From positions 25,105 to 89,104 of the forward strand of contig JBNKJV010000013.1 of assembly GCA_050291465.1 (NCBI GenBank): a stretch of DNA of 64,000 bases, in the 5' to 3' direction. The translations under genes and the position numbers were made by a program. Shown here one piece after another: positions 16,601 to 25,296 of this stretch (positions are counted from its first letter, which is position 1; each line of letters opens with the position of its first letter). The notes under the pieces were generated by a model. The model did no database searches, was not told the origin of the DNA, and was given only the letters and a program-made list of their open reading frames with translations. The DNA comes from CBFDBF01 sp050291465 (lineage in GTDB: Bacteria; Pseudomonadota; Gammaproteobacteria; Chromatiales; Chromatiaceae).

Positions 16601-17200
16601 ATGAGTCTATTCGTTGATTTCTGCGAAATGGAAGGCCTCGCGAAGCTGTTCGATTCGAGTGGCGACGATTTTGATCCCAAGAAGCATGAGCAGGTGCTGA
16701 GAATGCTGGTCGGTGCGCAATGGGTGGAAGAAGACGGTGCATCCACGAATCTTGCAAAAGCAAGGATATCCCTCCTTGAAAGTGTAGGGATAGGTAGAGT
16801 GGGACGTTCTTATGTGGTTCTGAAGTCGGTCGGTTGTATCGGTTTTATTATGGAAAACGCGTGGACCAATACGGTCTTTCAGACCGACCGATTTTTATTC
16901 CGGCCCCTGGAGAAGAATGTTCTGGATAATCTTTTCGGGGCGGCTGTTGCAAAAGGCCTGATGTCGGAGTCCGAGGTTGCGTTGATCATCGAAAAGTTCT
17001 TCAGACAGGGAATAATGGATCCGGATGAGTATTTTTGTAACGAGATGGAATCTGATGAATATGAGCTTCTGAAACGAAGAATATGCGACAAAGTCGAAGG
17101 AACCAACACCGCTGATCAATACCTCGACGATCAGCGAAAGAAACGGATGCAACAGATTTACATGGATGCGTATGCCAAAAGCAAAAAGGACTGGTTCTAA
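16601..17200 (+). CDS. hypothetical protein
   Basis: The 199-residue product is not recognised. It is soluble and acidic, largely helical in its C-terminal half (residues 110-199, with a charged tail rich in Lys), and holds three scattered cysteines without a metal-site pattern. A strong ribosome site (GGAGG at 16588-16592) lies eight bases before the ATG, which supports translation. Neighbours are an unknown small gene upstream and a methyltransferase gene 212 bases downstream, all on the plus strand. It may belong to the accessory island rather than to the core genome. Confidence 0.65.
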   Translation: MSLFVDFCEMEGLAKLFDSSGDDFDPKKHEQVLRMLVGAQWVEEDGASTNLAKARISLLESVGIGRVGRSYVVLKSVGCIGFIMENAWTNTVFQTDRFLFRPLEKNVLDNLFGAAVAKGLMSESEVALIIEKFFRQGIMDPDEYFCNEMESDEYELLKRRICDKVEGTNTADQYLDDQRKKRMQQIYMDAYAKSKKDWF

Positions 17201-17412
17201 CTTAGGTGTTATTATTTGGAGAGATAGGGCATCATGTCTTCATTAAAGATATGAACGTGCCTTTCCCGCAGAGCGGTTAGTGGCATCGAAGTATTATTTG
17301 TGTCAAAAGCCGGCAACTTTAATACGCACAAACGCTTAATTTCCGGGTTTCGTCCAGGATTTCGGTATCATGACGTCCAGAATGGGGTTGTGTCGGTTGA
17401 AGGTTTTCAATA

Positions 17413-18129
17413 ATGGCAAAACAGGATGAAATAGACTATCTCAAGAATCTCGGCTCGGAGGGAAAAATACACGCGTATAACAAACCCTTTTCCGATGAAA
17501 ATTGCGGTCTGTACCTGACCGATATGGGGACGATCATGTCGCTCATGCCTCAACCGCCGGCGAAGGTGCTTGATCTCGGGGCCGGTACAGGTTGGACCAG
17601 CCTGTTTTTTGCGCAACGTGGTTACGACGTTGTTGGTCAGGACATTGCTCCCGATATGATTGAACTGGCTAATAAGAAAAAGGAAGAAGGCCGGCTTGAT
17701 AATCTGAGCTTTGTGGTCAGTGATTACGAGGAATTGGATTTTCGCGACGAGTTCGACGTTGCGGTCTTTTATGATGCGCTTCACCACTGTATTGACGAAC
17801 GACAGGCAATTAAGTCGGCATATGAAGCATTAAAGCCGAACGGAATACTGATCACTGTTGAGCCCGGTTCAGGGCACGCGGACTCAGAGCCGACGAGAGA
17901 GGCGGTTAGAAAATTCGGCGTAACGGAAAAAGATATGCCTCCCCGATTAGTCATATCTCTCGGGAGGGAAATAGGGTTCAGGAGGTGGCGACTTTTTCAG
18001 AGGTATTCCGATCCGGTTATGTTGAGTCCGGCGAATCTGAGTTACGTCCTGTCGCTTATGATTTCACTAAAAAACTACTTTATCGGCAGGCATATGCGGC
18101 GAAACCACATCGTTGTCCTGACAAAATAA
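17413..18129 (+). CDS. class I SAM-dependent methyltransferase
   Basis: The 238-residue protein has the methyltransferase fold: motif I VLDLGAGTGWTSLFFAQRGY at about residues 51-70, the acidic residue ending strand 2 in VVGQDIAPDM, motif II VAVFYDALHH near residue 121, and LKPNGILITVEPG near 145. The substrate cannot be inferred; the family includes small-molecule and sugar methylases. It is preceded by about 210 bases without a gene and ends 23 bases from the convergent gene at 18153-18608. It stands as a single-gene unit. Confidence 0.85.
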   Translation: MAKQDEIDYLKNLGSEGKIHAYNKPFSDENCGLYLTDMGTIMSLMPQPPAKVLDLGAGTGWTSLFFAQRGYDVVGQDIAPDMIELANKKKEEGRLDNLSFVVSDYEELDFRDEFDVAVFYDALHHCIDERQAIKSAYEALKPNGILITVEPGSGHADSEPTREAVRKFGVTEKDMPPRLVISLGREIGFRRWRLFQRYSDPVMLSPANLSYVLSLMISLKNYFIGRHMRRNHIVVLTK

Positions 18130-18152
18130 ACTTAAGTGACGAAGTCGCGTTT

Positions 18153-18608
18153 TCAGATTTTTGTAAACAACCGTCTCCACCAACGCCTGCGGCTGGCGGT
18201 GGGAGCATAAGTGGCCGAGAGATCACAGGGCGGTATTTTGCTCAATACCCAGCCGGGGGGAGGGGGATTGTTGCTGAAGCCGCAGACCACACCGAGATTG
18301 TTGGGATCGTAGATCTTGATGAAGGAAGGTCGGCTCAGGTCGTCCGCGTAAACGATACCGCAGTAGTCCTCTTTGTGTTCTTCTCTCAGCAAGGTGTCTA
18401 TTTCTTCTATGAAGCGGAGCAGTTGGTCGCGGTCGGCGCAGGTTGTCGGGGGTTCTTCACCCCAAGCGTAGATATACCAGTCATCGTCGGCCTGTTCCCG
18501 CAGCCTCTCCCAGAGGGCGTCCAGGTGGTGCCAGCGCAGGGCTGAGGTGAAGCTGCCGCGGAAGGCTTGATAATAGGCTTCCTGTCTTGGGTCGGGCTGT
18601 TTTTGCAT
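18153..18608 (-). CDS. conserved-type hypothetical protein
   Basis: The 151-residue protein is not recognised by name. It contains WYIYAWGEEPP and CGIVYADDLSRPSFIKIYDPNNLGVVCG, which looks like one compact alpha/beta domain. The C-terminal segment (residues 134-151) is basic and Trp/Arg-rich. There is no signal peptide or membrane span. It lies 51 bases upstream of the ABC exporter gene on the same strand, so the two may be co-transcribed. The presence of three cysteines without CxxC spacing gives no clear metal site. Confidence 0.65.
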   Translation of the reverse strand: MQKQPDPRQEAYYQAFRGSFTSALRWHHLDALWERLREQADDDWYIYAWGEEPPTTCADRDQLLRFIEEIDTLLREEHKEDYCGIVYADDLSRPSFIKIYDPNNLGVVCGFSNNPPPPGWVLSKIPPCDLSATYAPTASRRRWWRRLFTKI

Positions 18609-18659
18609 CAGGTTTCCGTAACTTGTTGTGATTTCCCCGTAAGTGAGGGGAGGGAATTG

Positions 18660-20498
18660 TTAGTGATGCGGCTCCTGCTTCCCGTAAAGACTGGCGTAGA
18701 GTCCCCGGTTTTTCAGCAGCTCCTCGTGGTTCCCCTCTTCGACGATACGGCCGTCCTCAAATACCAGCGCACGGTCGGCCTGCTTAACGGCGCTCAGGCG
18801 GTGGGCGATGATGATGGTGGTGCGGCCGCTGAGAAACGCCTGCAACGCCGTATGCAGTCTGCCCTCGGTTGCCGTGTCCAGGGCGGAGGTGGCCTCGTCG
18901 AGGATCACCACTTTGGGTTCGGTGAGCACCATGCGCGCCACCGCAAGCCGCTGCCGCTGGCCGCCGGAGAGACGGATGCCGTAGCGGCCGATGAGGGTAT
19001 CCAGCCCGTCATCCATTTCGCGCACCACATCATCAAGTTGAGCGATCCCCAGGGCCTGCCACAGTTCGGCGTCGCTTTTTTCCAGCCCGAGGGTGAGGTT
19101 CATGCGTACGGTGTCGTTGAACAGGGCGGGGTGCTGCAGCACCGTCGCCACGTTATCCCGCACCGTATCCATGCCGATCTCGGACACCGGAACGCCGTCG
19201 AAACAGACGCTCCCGGATTCCGGGGTATAGAGGCCCAGGATCACCTGGACCAGGGTGGTTTTGCCGCCCCCGCTGGCGCCCACCAGGGCCACCTTTTCCC
19301 CTTTCCGTATGTTCAGGGATATGTCGTTGAGGACCAGGGGACCGTCCCCATAGCGGAAGCAGAGGTGCTGCAGCTGGATGGAGGTGGTGGTCTCGCCCTG
19401 GAACGGATTGTTCCGGTGCGGATAGCTCGGTTCCAGGTCGATACCGATCAATTCGTTAATCCGGTCCAGGGCCGCACGGGCGCCGTTATAGGCGTACTGT
19501 ATGGCCAGCACTTCCTGCACCGGATTCATCATGAACCAGAGGTAGGAGAAGACCGCCAGCATCTCGCCGATGGTCAGATCGGAATAGAGCACCATCAGCA
19601 TGCTGACGGCGCGGAAGATGTCGAAGCCGAAAAGAAAGATGGTGAATGAGAGGCGTTGTGCCGCGTCACTCTTCCAGGCGAAGGCGGTTGAGTGACGGCG
19701 GATGTTTCCCGCCTTGTCGATTATGCGGGCGATGTAGTGCCGTTCCCGATTGTTGGCGCGGATCTGCTGAATGGCGTCCAGGGTCTCCGACAACGCCTCC
19801 TGGAACAGCTGGTAGGCGCTGTTCTCACGCTTCTTCAGGGTCTTTACCTTGCGCCCGAAGAGGGTGGTGACATAGATGACCACGGGATTGAGAAACAGGA
19901 TGAACAGGGCCAGTTGCCAGTTCATCCAGAGCAGTACCATGGCGGTACCGGTGATACTGAGGACCGCCACCAGGAACTTACTGGTGGCTACGCCGACAAA
20001 GTTATCAACGGCGTCGATGTCGGTGACCAGATGGGAGGCGACGGTGCCGCTGCCGAGGGTTTCGTACTCCGCCATGGAGACTCGTTCCAGCCGCTGCAGC
20101 AGGGCGCGGCGGATACGGAAGGTGACGTCCTTGGAGATGGCGGTGAACTGCCGGGTCTGCCAGACGCCGAGGGTCAGGGTCAGGAGACGCAGAAACAGAG
20201 TGAGGACAAGCACGGCGAGGATATACAGCACGGGTCCGTGCCATTGCTCCGGAAACAGAGAGTTGATAACGGCCACCGCGCGTCCCGGTTGGTTCAGCAG
20301 CACCTCGTCCACCAGCAGGGGAATCAGCAGGGGCACCGGTACACTCACCACCGCACCGAGTATGGCAATGAGATTTGCTACCCATAACTCCCGCCGGTGC
20401 TGGAGTATCATCTGCATCAACTCGCGCCAGCTGTACCGGGTGGACCGAATGGTTTCGGCGGGAACGGAGGGCGGTGCGGTCAGGGTTGTGGAAGTCAA
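18660..20498 (-). CDS. ABC-type exporter, fused permease and ATPase (MsbA-like)
   Basis: The 612-residue half-transporter has about six transmembrane helices in residues 35-330 and a nucleotide-binding domain in 370-600: Walker A GASGGGKTT, signature LSGGQRQRLAVAR, Walker B KVVILDEATSALD and the switch histidine in IIAHRLSAV. Such proteins act as dimers and export lipids, peptides or drugs from the inner membrane; the substrate is not predictable. The full frame begins with TTG and no strong ribosome site; an internal ATG 27 codons later is an alternative start. The 151-residue gene follows on the same strand. Confidence 0.9.
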   Translation of the reverse strand: MTSTTLTAPPSVPAETIRSTRYSWRELMQMILQHRRELWVANLIAILGAVVSVPVPLLIPLLVDEVLLNQPGRAVAVINSLFPEQWHGPVLYILAVLVLTLFLRLLTLTLGVWQTRQFTAISKDVTFRIRRALLQRLERVSMAEYETLGSGTVASHLVTDIDAVDNFVGVATSKFLVAVLSITGTAMVLLWMNWQLALFILFLNPVVIYVTTLFGRKVKTLKKRENSAYQLFQEALSETLDAIQQIRANNRERHYIARIIDKAGNIRRHSTAFAWKSDAAQRLSFTIFLFGFDIFRAVSMLMVLYSDLTIGEMLAVFSYLWFMMNPVQEVLAIQYAYNGARAALDRINELIGIDLEPSYPHRNNPFQGETTTSIQLQHLCFRYGDGPLVLNDISLNIRKGEKVALVGASGGGKTTLVQVILGLYTPESGSVCFDGVPVSEIGMDTVRDNVATVLQHPALFNDTVRMNLTLGLEKSDAELWQALGIAQLDDVVREMDDGLDTLIGRYGIRLSGGQRQRLAVARMVLTEPKVVILDEATSALDTATEGRLHTALQAFLSGRTTIIIAHRLSAVKQADRALVFEDGRIVEEGNHEELLKNRGLYASLYGKQEPHH

Positions 20499-20707
20499 TT
20501 CGAATCCGGATGCAGGGTTAAGGGATATTCATCGGTCAGGCCGCGGAAGGAGATCCGCAACGATCGGCATTATTCCATATTTTTACGCTGCCTGTGGTAC
20601 CTCGTCGGGGACACCTACCTTGCCCTTTGCAGGGTTGATGTGTCATTCGGCTGCGGTTCTCGGGTATGATTTTGTTGTGATATTCGCGGTGAGGATAGCG
20701 ACGCGGG

Positions 20708-21559
20708 ATGAAATCAAAGAGATATCTGCTGTTTTTATTGTCGGTTGTCTGGTTTGTGCTCGGGATTACACCGGTCATGGCTGAAATAAGCCTCGACGGT
20801 CCACAGGTCCAGGGTGGGCTGCTGCGCGGAAAGGCGCAGCCGGGTACCCGGATCGAAAAGGACGGTACCCCGGTGCGGGTGTCGGAAAGCGGGGTCTTCC
20901 TGCTGGGATTTGGTCGTGACCATCCCGCGGAGAGCAGGCTCAAGATCATTTCACCCGACGGAAAAGAACGGACGCGGGTGCTGAAGATCGCGCCACGGGA
21001 GTATGACATCCAGCGTATCGACGGGTTGCCGCCGCAGAAGGTTGCGCCCAGTGAAGAGGATCTGAGGCGTATTCGCAAGGAGTCCGCCCTGATCGCCCGG
21101 GCGCGCAAGCTGGACGATGAACGGACCGACTTTCTCAGCGGCTGGATCTGGCCGGTGGAGGGGAGGATTTCCGGAGTGTACGGCAGTCAGCGCATCCTCA
21201 ACGGCGAACCCCGCCGGCCCCATTTCGGCGTGGATATCGCCGCTGTCGAAGGTACGCCGGTGAAGGCGCCGGCCGACGGGGTGGTGACCCTGGTTCATCC
21301 CGATATGTTTTTTTCCGGCGGCACCTTGATAGTGGATCATGGATACCGGCTTTCCTCCTCCTTTCTGCACCTGAACAGGATACTGGTAAAAGAGGGGGAC
21401 AGGGTACGCCGGGGCGATATCATCGCCGAGGTGGGTGCCACCGGGAGGGTCACCGGAGCCCACCTGGATTGGCGCATTAACTGGGCCAAGGAACGGGTGG
21501 ATCCGCAGCTGCTGGTGCCGCCGATGCCGGAGCCGGTGGTGGAAATATCTACGAATTAG
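20708..21559 (+). CDS. M23-family (LytM-like) peptidase-like protein
   Basis: The 283-residue protein has a signal peptide (residues 1-25) and a C-terminal LytM domain (about 150-265). The first zinc-site motif RPHFGVDIA (HxxxD) is intact near residue 174. The usual HxH motif reads TGAHLDWRI, with Asp in place of the second His, so activity is uncertain; this variant may be normal for the subfamily. The protein would act in the periplasm on peptidoglycan or as an activator of amidases. It is transcribed divergently from the ABC exporter and lies 91 bases upstream of the TolC-family gene. Confidence 0.88.
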   Translation: MKSKRYLLFLLSVVWFVLGITPVMAEISLDGPQVQGGLLRGKAQPGTRIEKDGTPVRVSESGVFLLGFGRDHPAESRLKIISPDGKERTRVLKIAPREYDIQRIDGLPPQKVAPSEEDLRRIRKESALIARARKLDDERTDFLSGWIWPVEGRISGVYGSQRILNGEPRRPHFGVDIAAVEGTPVKAPADGVVTLVHPDMFFSGGTLIVDHGYRLSSSFLHLNRILVKEGDRVRRGDIIAEVGATGRVTGAHLDWRINWAKERVDPQLLVPPMPEPVVEISTN

Positions 21560-21586
21560 TTGAAAAAAGTCTTCTAAACGTATATT
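21560..21586 (+). promoter_or_regulatory. possible sigma70 promoter for the TolC-family gene
   Basis: TTGAAA at 21560-21565 and TATATT at 21581-21586 are separated by 15 bases, shorter than ideal, in an AT-rich stretch just after the M23 gene. The start codon of the TolC-family gene is 65 bases further on. Both hexamers are good but the spacing weakens the call. Confidence 0.35.
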
Positions 21587-21650
21587 AATCCTAAAAATTT
21601 TGTCCAACTACAGGTATACTATGCCTATTTAGGTGACCAGGATCAGGTTG

Positions 21651-22952
21651 ATGAAAAGAAAGCTCATACCACTTCTGTTCTGTCCCTTACTGGGGTTTTC
21701 CACGGCTCATGGGGAGAATCTTATCCAGGTGTACGAGGCGGCGCTTACCAATGACGCCCAGATACGGGCGGCCAGGGCTTCGCGGAATTCCGCCATGGAA
21801 GCGAAACCCCAGGCCCGGGCGCAGTTGCTCCCCACCATCGGATTGTCCGCCGACGCCTATCAGACCCATAGCGACATAAAGGATGCCGGTGCAGGTAGCG
21901 AGGACTACGGTAGTTCCAGTGCCTCCATTTCCCTGAGCCAGCCGATTTTCCGGCGTGAGTACTGGATTCAGCTTACTCAGGCGGATCAGCAGGTGGAAAG
22001 GGCGGAGGCGCAGCTGTCATCGGCGGAACAGACACTCATGGTGCGGACCGCGCAGGCCTACTTTAATGTGCTTTCCGCCCAGGATACCCTGGAGTTCGCC
22101 AAGGCCGAGACAGAGGCCATATCCCGTCAGCTCGATCAGGCCAAGCAGCGTTTCGAAGTGGGGCTGATCGCCATTACCGCGGTGCATGAGGCGCAGGCCG
22201 CCTACGACCAGTCGCGGGCGGATCTGATCGCGGCGGAGAACGCCCTGGGCGATGCCTGGGAAGCGTTGCGGGAGATTATCCACGTCAGGGTTCCTTCCCT
22301 GGCGGCGCTGACCCCTGATCTTCCTCTCAATCCGCCGCAACCGCAGGATATAGAGCAGTGGAGCAGTATGGCCCAGCAGCAGAATCTGGACATAATGGCC
22401 GCCCAGAAGGACATGGAGATCGCCCGCGAGAATGTCTCTTTCCAGGGGGCGGGACACCTGCCGACCCTGGACCTGGTGGGCTCCCACTCCGTGGATCGTA
22501 CCGGCAGCAGTCTGGGAACGGATGCAGACACTTCCAGTATCGGCGTGGAGCTCAACATCCCACTGTTCGCCGGTGGCGGTGTCATGTCCCGTACCCGTCA
22601 GGCGGAATACGACCTGGAGGTGGCGCAGGAGGGACTGGACGCCAAACGCCGCGCGGTGGACCGGCAGGTGCGGGACGCCTACCGTGGCGTGCTGGCCAGC
22701 ATCAGCCAGGTGGAGGCGCTCAAGGCGAGCACTCTATCCGCCCAGAGCGCGCTGGAGGCCACCGAGGCGGGGTTCGAGGTGGGGACCCGCACCATGGTGG
22801 ATGTCCTGAGTTCCCAGCGCGATCTCTACCGGACCCGCAGCAACTACGCAAACGTGCGTTACAACTATATCCTCAGCGGTCTGTTACTCAAGCAGGCGGC
22901 CGGGATCCTGACGCGCAATGACCTGGAACGGGTCAACGGCTGGCTGCAGTGA
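21651..22952 (+). CDS. TolC-family outer membrane channel protein
   Basis: This 433-residue protein has a signal peptide (MKRKLIPLLFCPLLGFSTAHG) and two repeats of the outer-membrane efflux (OEP) domain, rich in Ala/Gln coiled-coil helices, with the conserved LFAGGG turn (here NIPLFAGGGVMSRTRQA) near residue 310. It would form a trimeric channel across the outer membrane and periplasm for type I secretion or drug export. The ATG at 21651 is preferred to the upstream GTG at 21633 because it gives a clean signal peptide. No inner-membrane pump partner is adjacent, though the ABC exporter is about 1 kb away. Chorismate synthase follows after 18 bases. Confidence 0.93.
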   Translation: MKRKLIPLLFCPLLGFSTAHGENLIQVYEAALTNDAQIRAARASRNSAMEAKPQARAQLLPTIGLSADAYQTHSDIKDAGAGSEDYGSSSASISLSQPIFRREYWIQLTQADQQVERAEAQLSSAEQTLMVRTAQAYFNVLSAQDTLEFAKAETEAISRQLDQAKQRFEVGLIAITAVHEAQAAYDQSRADLIAAENALGDAWEALREIIHVRVPSLAALTPDLPLNPPQPQDIEQWSSMAQQQNLDIMAAQKDMEIARENVSFQGAGHLPTLDLVGSHSVDRTGSSLGTDADTSSIGVELNIPLFAGGGVMSRTRQAEYDLEVAQEGLDAKRRAVDRQVRDAYRGVLASISQVEALKASTLSAQSALEATEAGFEVGTRTMVDVLSSQRDLYRTRSNYANVRYNYILSGLLLKQAAGILTRNDLERVNGWLQ

Positions 22953-22970
22953 GGTCCGCTGCATATCGAC

Positions 22971-24071
22971 ATGTCCGGAAACAGCATAGGAAAACTCTTC
23001 AGCGTCACCACCTTCGGTGAGTCCCACGGACCCGCGTTGGGGTGTATCGTGGACGGCTGTCCCCCGGGGCTCGAGCTGTCGGCGAAAGAGCTGCAGCGGG
23101 ACCTGGACCGGCGCAAGCCGGGCACTTCCCGCCACACCACCCAGCGTCGTGAGGCGGATGAGGTGGAGATCCTCTCCGGGGTGTTCGAGGGAAAGACCAC
23201 GGGAACGCCCATAGGTTTGCTTATCCGCAATACCGATCAGCGCTCCAAGGATTACTCGGAAATCATGGACCGATTCCGTCCGGGTCACGCCGACTACACC
23301 TACCAGCAGAAATACGGGTGCCGCGATTACCGGGGCGGGGGACGCTCGTCCGCGCGGGAGACCGCCATGCGGGTGGCTGCCGGGGGCATCGCCAAGAAAT
23401 ACCTGCGTGACCGCCATGGTATCGAAGTGCGCGGTTACCTGGCGCAGTTGGGGCCCATCGTGGCGGAGAAACTCGATTGGGATGAGGTGGAGCGAAATCC
23501 CTTTTTCTCTCCGGACGCTGACAAGGTCGCGGAGATGGAGCGCTACATGGATGCGTTGCGCAAGGAGGGAAACTCCATCGGTGCGCGCATCAACGTGGTG
23601 GCCACCGGAGTCATGCCCGGGTTGGGAGAGCCGGTGTTCGATCGACTGGATGCGGATATCGCCCATGCCCTCATGAGTATCAACGCGGTCAAGGGGGTGG
23701 AGATCGGTGCCGGATTTGCATGTGTCGCCCAGAAGGGGACGGAACACCGGGACGAGATCACCCCCGAGGGGTTTCTCACCAATCACGCCGGCGGTGTGTT
23801 GGGTGGGATATCCAGTGGCCAGGATATCGTGGCCTCCATCGCCCTCAAGCCCACCTCCAGTATCCTGATACCGGGTCGCACGGTTAACCTTGAGGGGCAA
23901 CCGGTGGAGGTAGTGACCGAGGGGCGGCACGATCCCTGTGTCGGTATACGCGCCACCCCCATAGCGGAAGCGATGCTGGCTATCGTACTGATGGATCATC
24001 TCCTGCGCCAGCGTGCTCAGAATCTCGAGGTACAATCGGAGACCCCCGTTATCCCCTCGGCGGTGGAATGA
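22971..24071 (+). CDS. aroC: chorismate synthase
   Basis: AroC converts 5-enolpyruvylshikimate 3-phosphate to chorismate using reduced FMN, the last step of the common aromatic pathway. The 366-residue length matches the family. Signature segments are visible: TTFGESHGPALGCIVDGCPPG near the N-terminus, RRKPGTSRHTTQRREADEVEI-like sequence at residues 45-65, GGGRSSARETAMRVAAGGIAKKYL around 118-140, and the C-terminal region DIVASIALKPTSSI and RHDPCVGIRATPIAEAM. The TolC-family gene precedes by 18 bases and an MFS transporter gene follows 76 bases later. Confidence 0.98.
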   Translation: MSGNSIGKLFSVTTFGESHGPALGCIVDGCPPGLELSAKELQRDLDRRKPGTSRHTTQRREADEVEILSGVFEGKTTGTPIGLLIRNTDQRSKDYSEIMDRFRPGHADYTYQQKYGCRDYRGGGRSSARETAMRVAAGGIAKKYLRDRHGIEVRGYLAQLGPIVAEKLDWDEVERNPFFSPDADKVAEMERYMDALRKEGNSIGARINVVATGVMPGLGEPVFDRLDADIAHALMSINAVKGVEIGAGFACVAQKGTEHRDEITPEGFLTNHAGGVLGGISSGQDIVASIALKPTSSILIPGRTVNLEGQPVEVVTEGRHDPCVGIRATPIAEAMLAIVLMDHLLRQRAQNLEVQSETPVIPSAVE

Positions 24072-24117
24072 GCCCGGGGCTGGGGTTTACGTGCTGATCC
24101 TTACCAAATTCCCCCAC

Positions 24118-24147
24118 CTCGGCCCTCGGCCCTGAAGCCTCGGCCCT
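24118..24147 (+). repeat. CTCGGCCCT short tandem-like repeat
   Basis: Three copies of a CTCGGCCCT unit lie between aroC and the MFS gene, running up to the MFS start codon. A similar array occurs at 50388-50437, about 26 kb away, between unrelated genes. It may be a decayed dispersed element or an expandable tract. No function is visible. Confidence 0.55.
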
Positions 24148-25296
24148 ATGCCTTACTGGCGACTCTCCAGTTTTTACCTTTTCTATTTTGCCGCCCTCGG
24201 GACCCTGGTTCCCTACTGGGGGCTTTATCTAAAGAGTATCGATTTCAATGCTGTGGCCATCGGCGAACTCATGGCCATACCCCTGGCGACCAAATTCATC
24301 GCGCCCTACGTCTGGGGTTGGATCGGCGATCACCTGGGTCATCGCATGTTTATCGTGCGCCTAGGTTCCCTGCTCACCGCCGTCATATTCCTCGGGGTGT
24401 TCTGGCTGCACGGCTTCTGGGGGTTAGGGCTGGCCATGGCGCTGTTCAGTTTTTTCTGGAACGCCGTGCTGCCTCAGTTCGAGGCGGTAACCCTGCGTTA
24501 TCTCGGCGATAAGGCACAGAAATACGCCCGTATTCGAGTCTGGGGGTCCGTCGGATTCATTGCCACCGTGATGCTGCTGGGAGTGATGGTTGACCATTCG
24601 GGACCGGCCGCGATCCTCCCAATGCTCCTGGGTATCTACGTGGCCATCTGGTTATCCAGCATGACGATCAGGGACCCTGATCCCGAATCCCACCCCCCGA
24701 GTCAGTCCTCAATCACGGCGGTGCTGAAGCTGCCGGCGGTGATCGGTTTTTTTGCCACCTGTTTCCTGTTGCAGGCCAGTCACGGTGCTTACTACACCTT
24801 TTATTCCATATATATGGAAGCGGAGGGCTATTCGAAAACCGTAATCGGCCAGTTTTGGGCCCTGGGTGTCATTGCCGAGGTGATGGTGTTTCTGGTCATG
24901 CACCGATTGCTGCAGCGTTGGGGGGCGCGCAACGTACTCCTGGCCAGCCTGTTGCTGGCGGCCGTGCGTTGGCTGCTGATCGGGAATTTTCCCCAGTCGT
25001 TGTGGATAATGCTGCTGGCGCAGCTCCTGCATGCCGCCACCTTCGGGACCTTTCACGCCTCCGCCATTCACCTGGTTCACCGCTATTTCACCGGACGGCA
25101 CCAGGGGCGAGGGCAGGCCCTGTACGCCAGCCTTAGTTTCGGGGCGGGCGGCGCCCTCGGCAGTCTTAGCAGCGGTTTTCTCTGGTCCAGCCTCGGACCG
25201 GCGGTGACCTTCGGTCTGTCCGCCGTTGTTGCGCTCCTCGCCTTTTTGACCGCGTGGCTGTGGGTTGCCGATAATCTGGAACAGGGTCGTTACTGA
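24148..25296 (+). CDS. MFS transporter (HcaT/nucleoside-permease-like branch)
   Basis: The 382-residue protein has about 12 hydrophobic segments and starts PYWRLSSFYLFYFAALGTLVPYWGLYLKSI, typical of the MFS branch that includes HcaT and LacY-like permeases. The loop after helix 2 (WIGDHLGHRMFIVRLGS) matches the MFS motif A position. The substrate cannot be inferred. It reads toward the LysR gene on the opposite strand; the two coding regions overlap by seven bases at their 3' ends. The start ATG lies directly after the GGCCCT repeat with no strong ribosome site. Confidence 0.88.
   Translation: MPYWRLSSFYLFYFAALGTLVPYWGLYLKSIDFNAVAIGELMAIPLATKFIAPYVWGWIGDHLGHRMFIVRLGSLLTAVIFLGVFWLHGFWGLGLAMALFSFFWNAVLPQFEAVTLRYLGDKAQKYARIRVWGSVGFIATVMLLGVMVDHSGPAAILPMLLGIYVAIWLSSMTIRDPDPESHPPSQSSITAVLKLPAVIGFFATCFLLQASHGAYYTFYSIYMEAEGYSKTVIGQFWALGVIAEVMVFLVMHRLLQRWGARNVLLASLLLAAVRWLLIGNFPQSLWIMLLAQLLHAATFGTFHASAIHLVHRYFTGRHQGRGQALYASLSFGAGGALGSLSSGFLWSSLGPAVTFGLSAVVALLAFLTAWLWVADNLEQGRY

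Noticed and set aside
15946..17412. sigma54 promoters near the sensor operon
   Set aside because: I searched for GG-N10-GC with TGGCAC/TTGC context in the gaps and found no good match.
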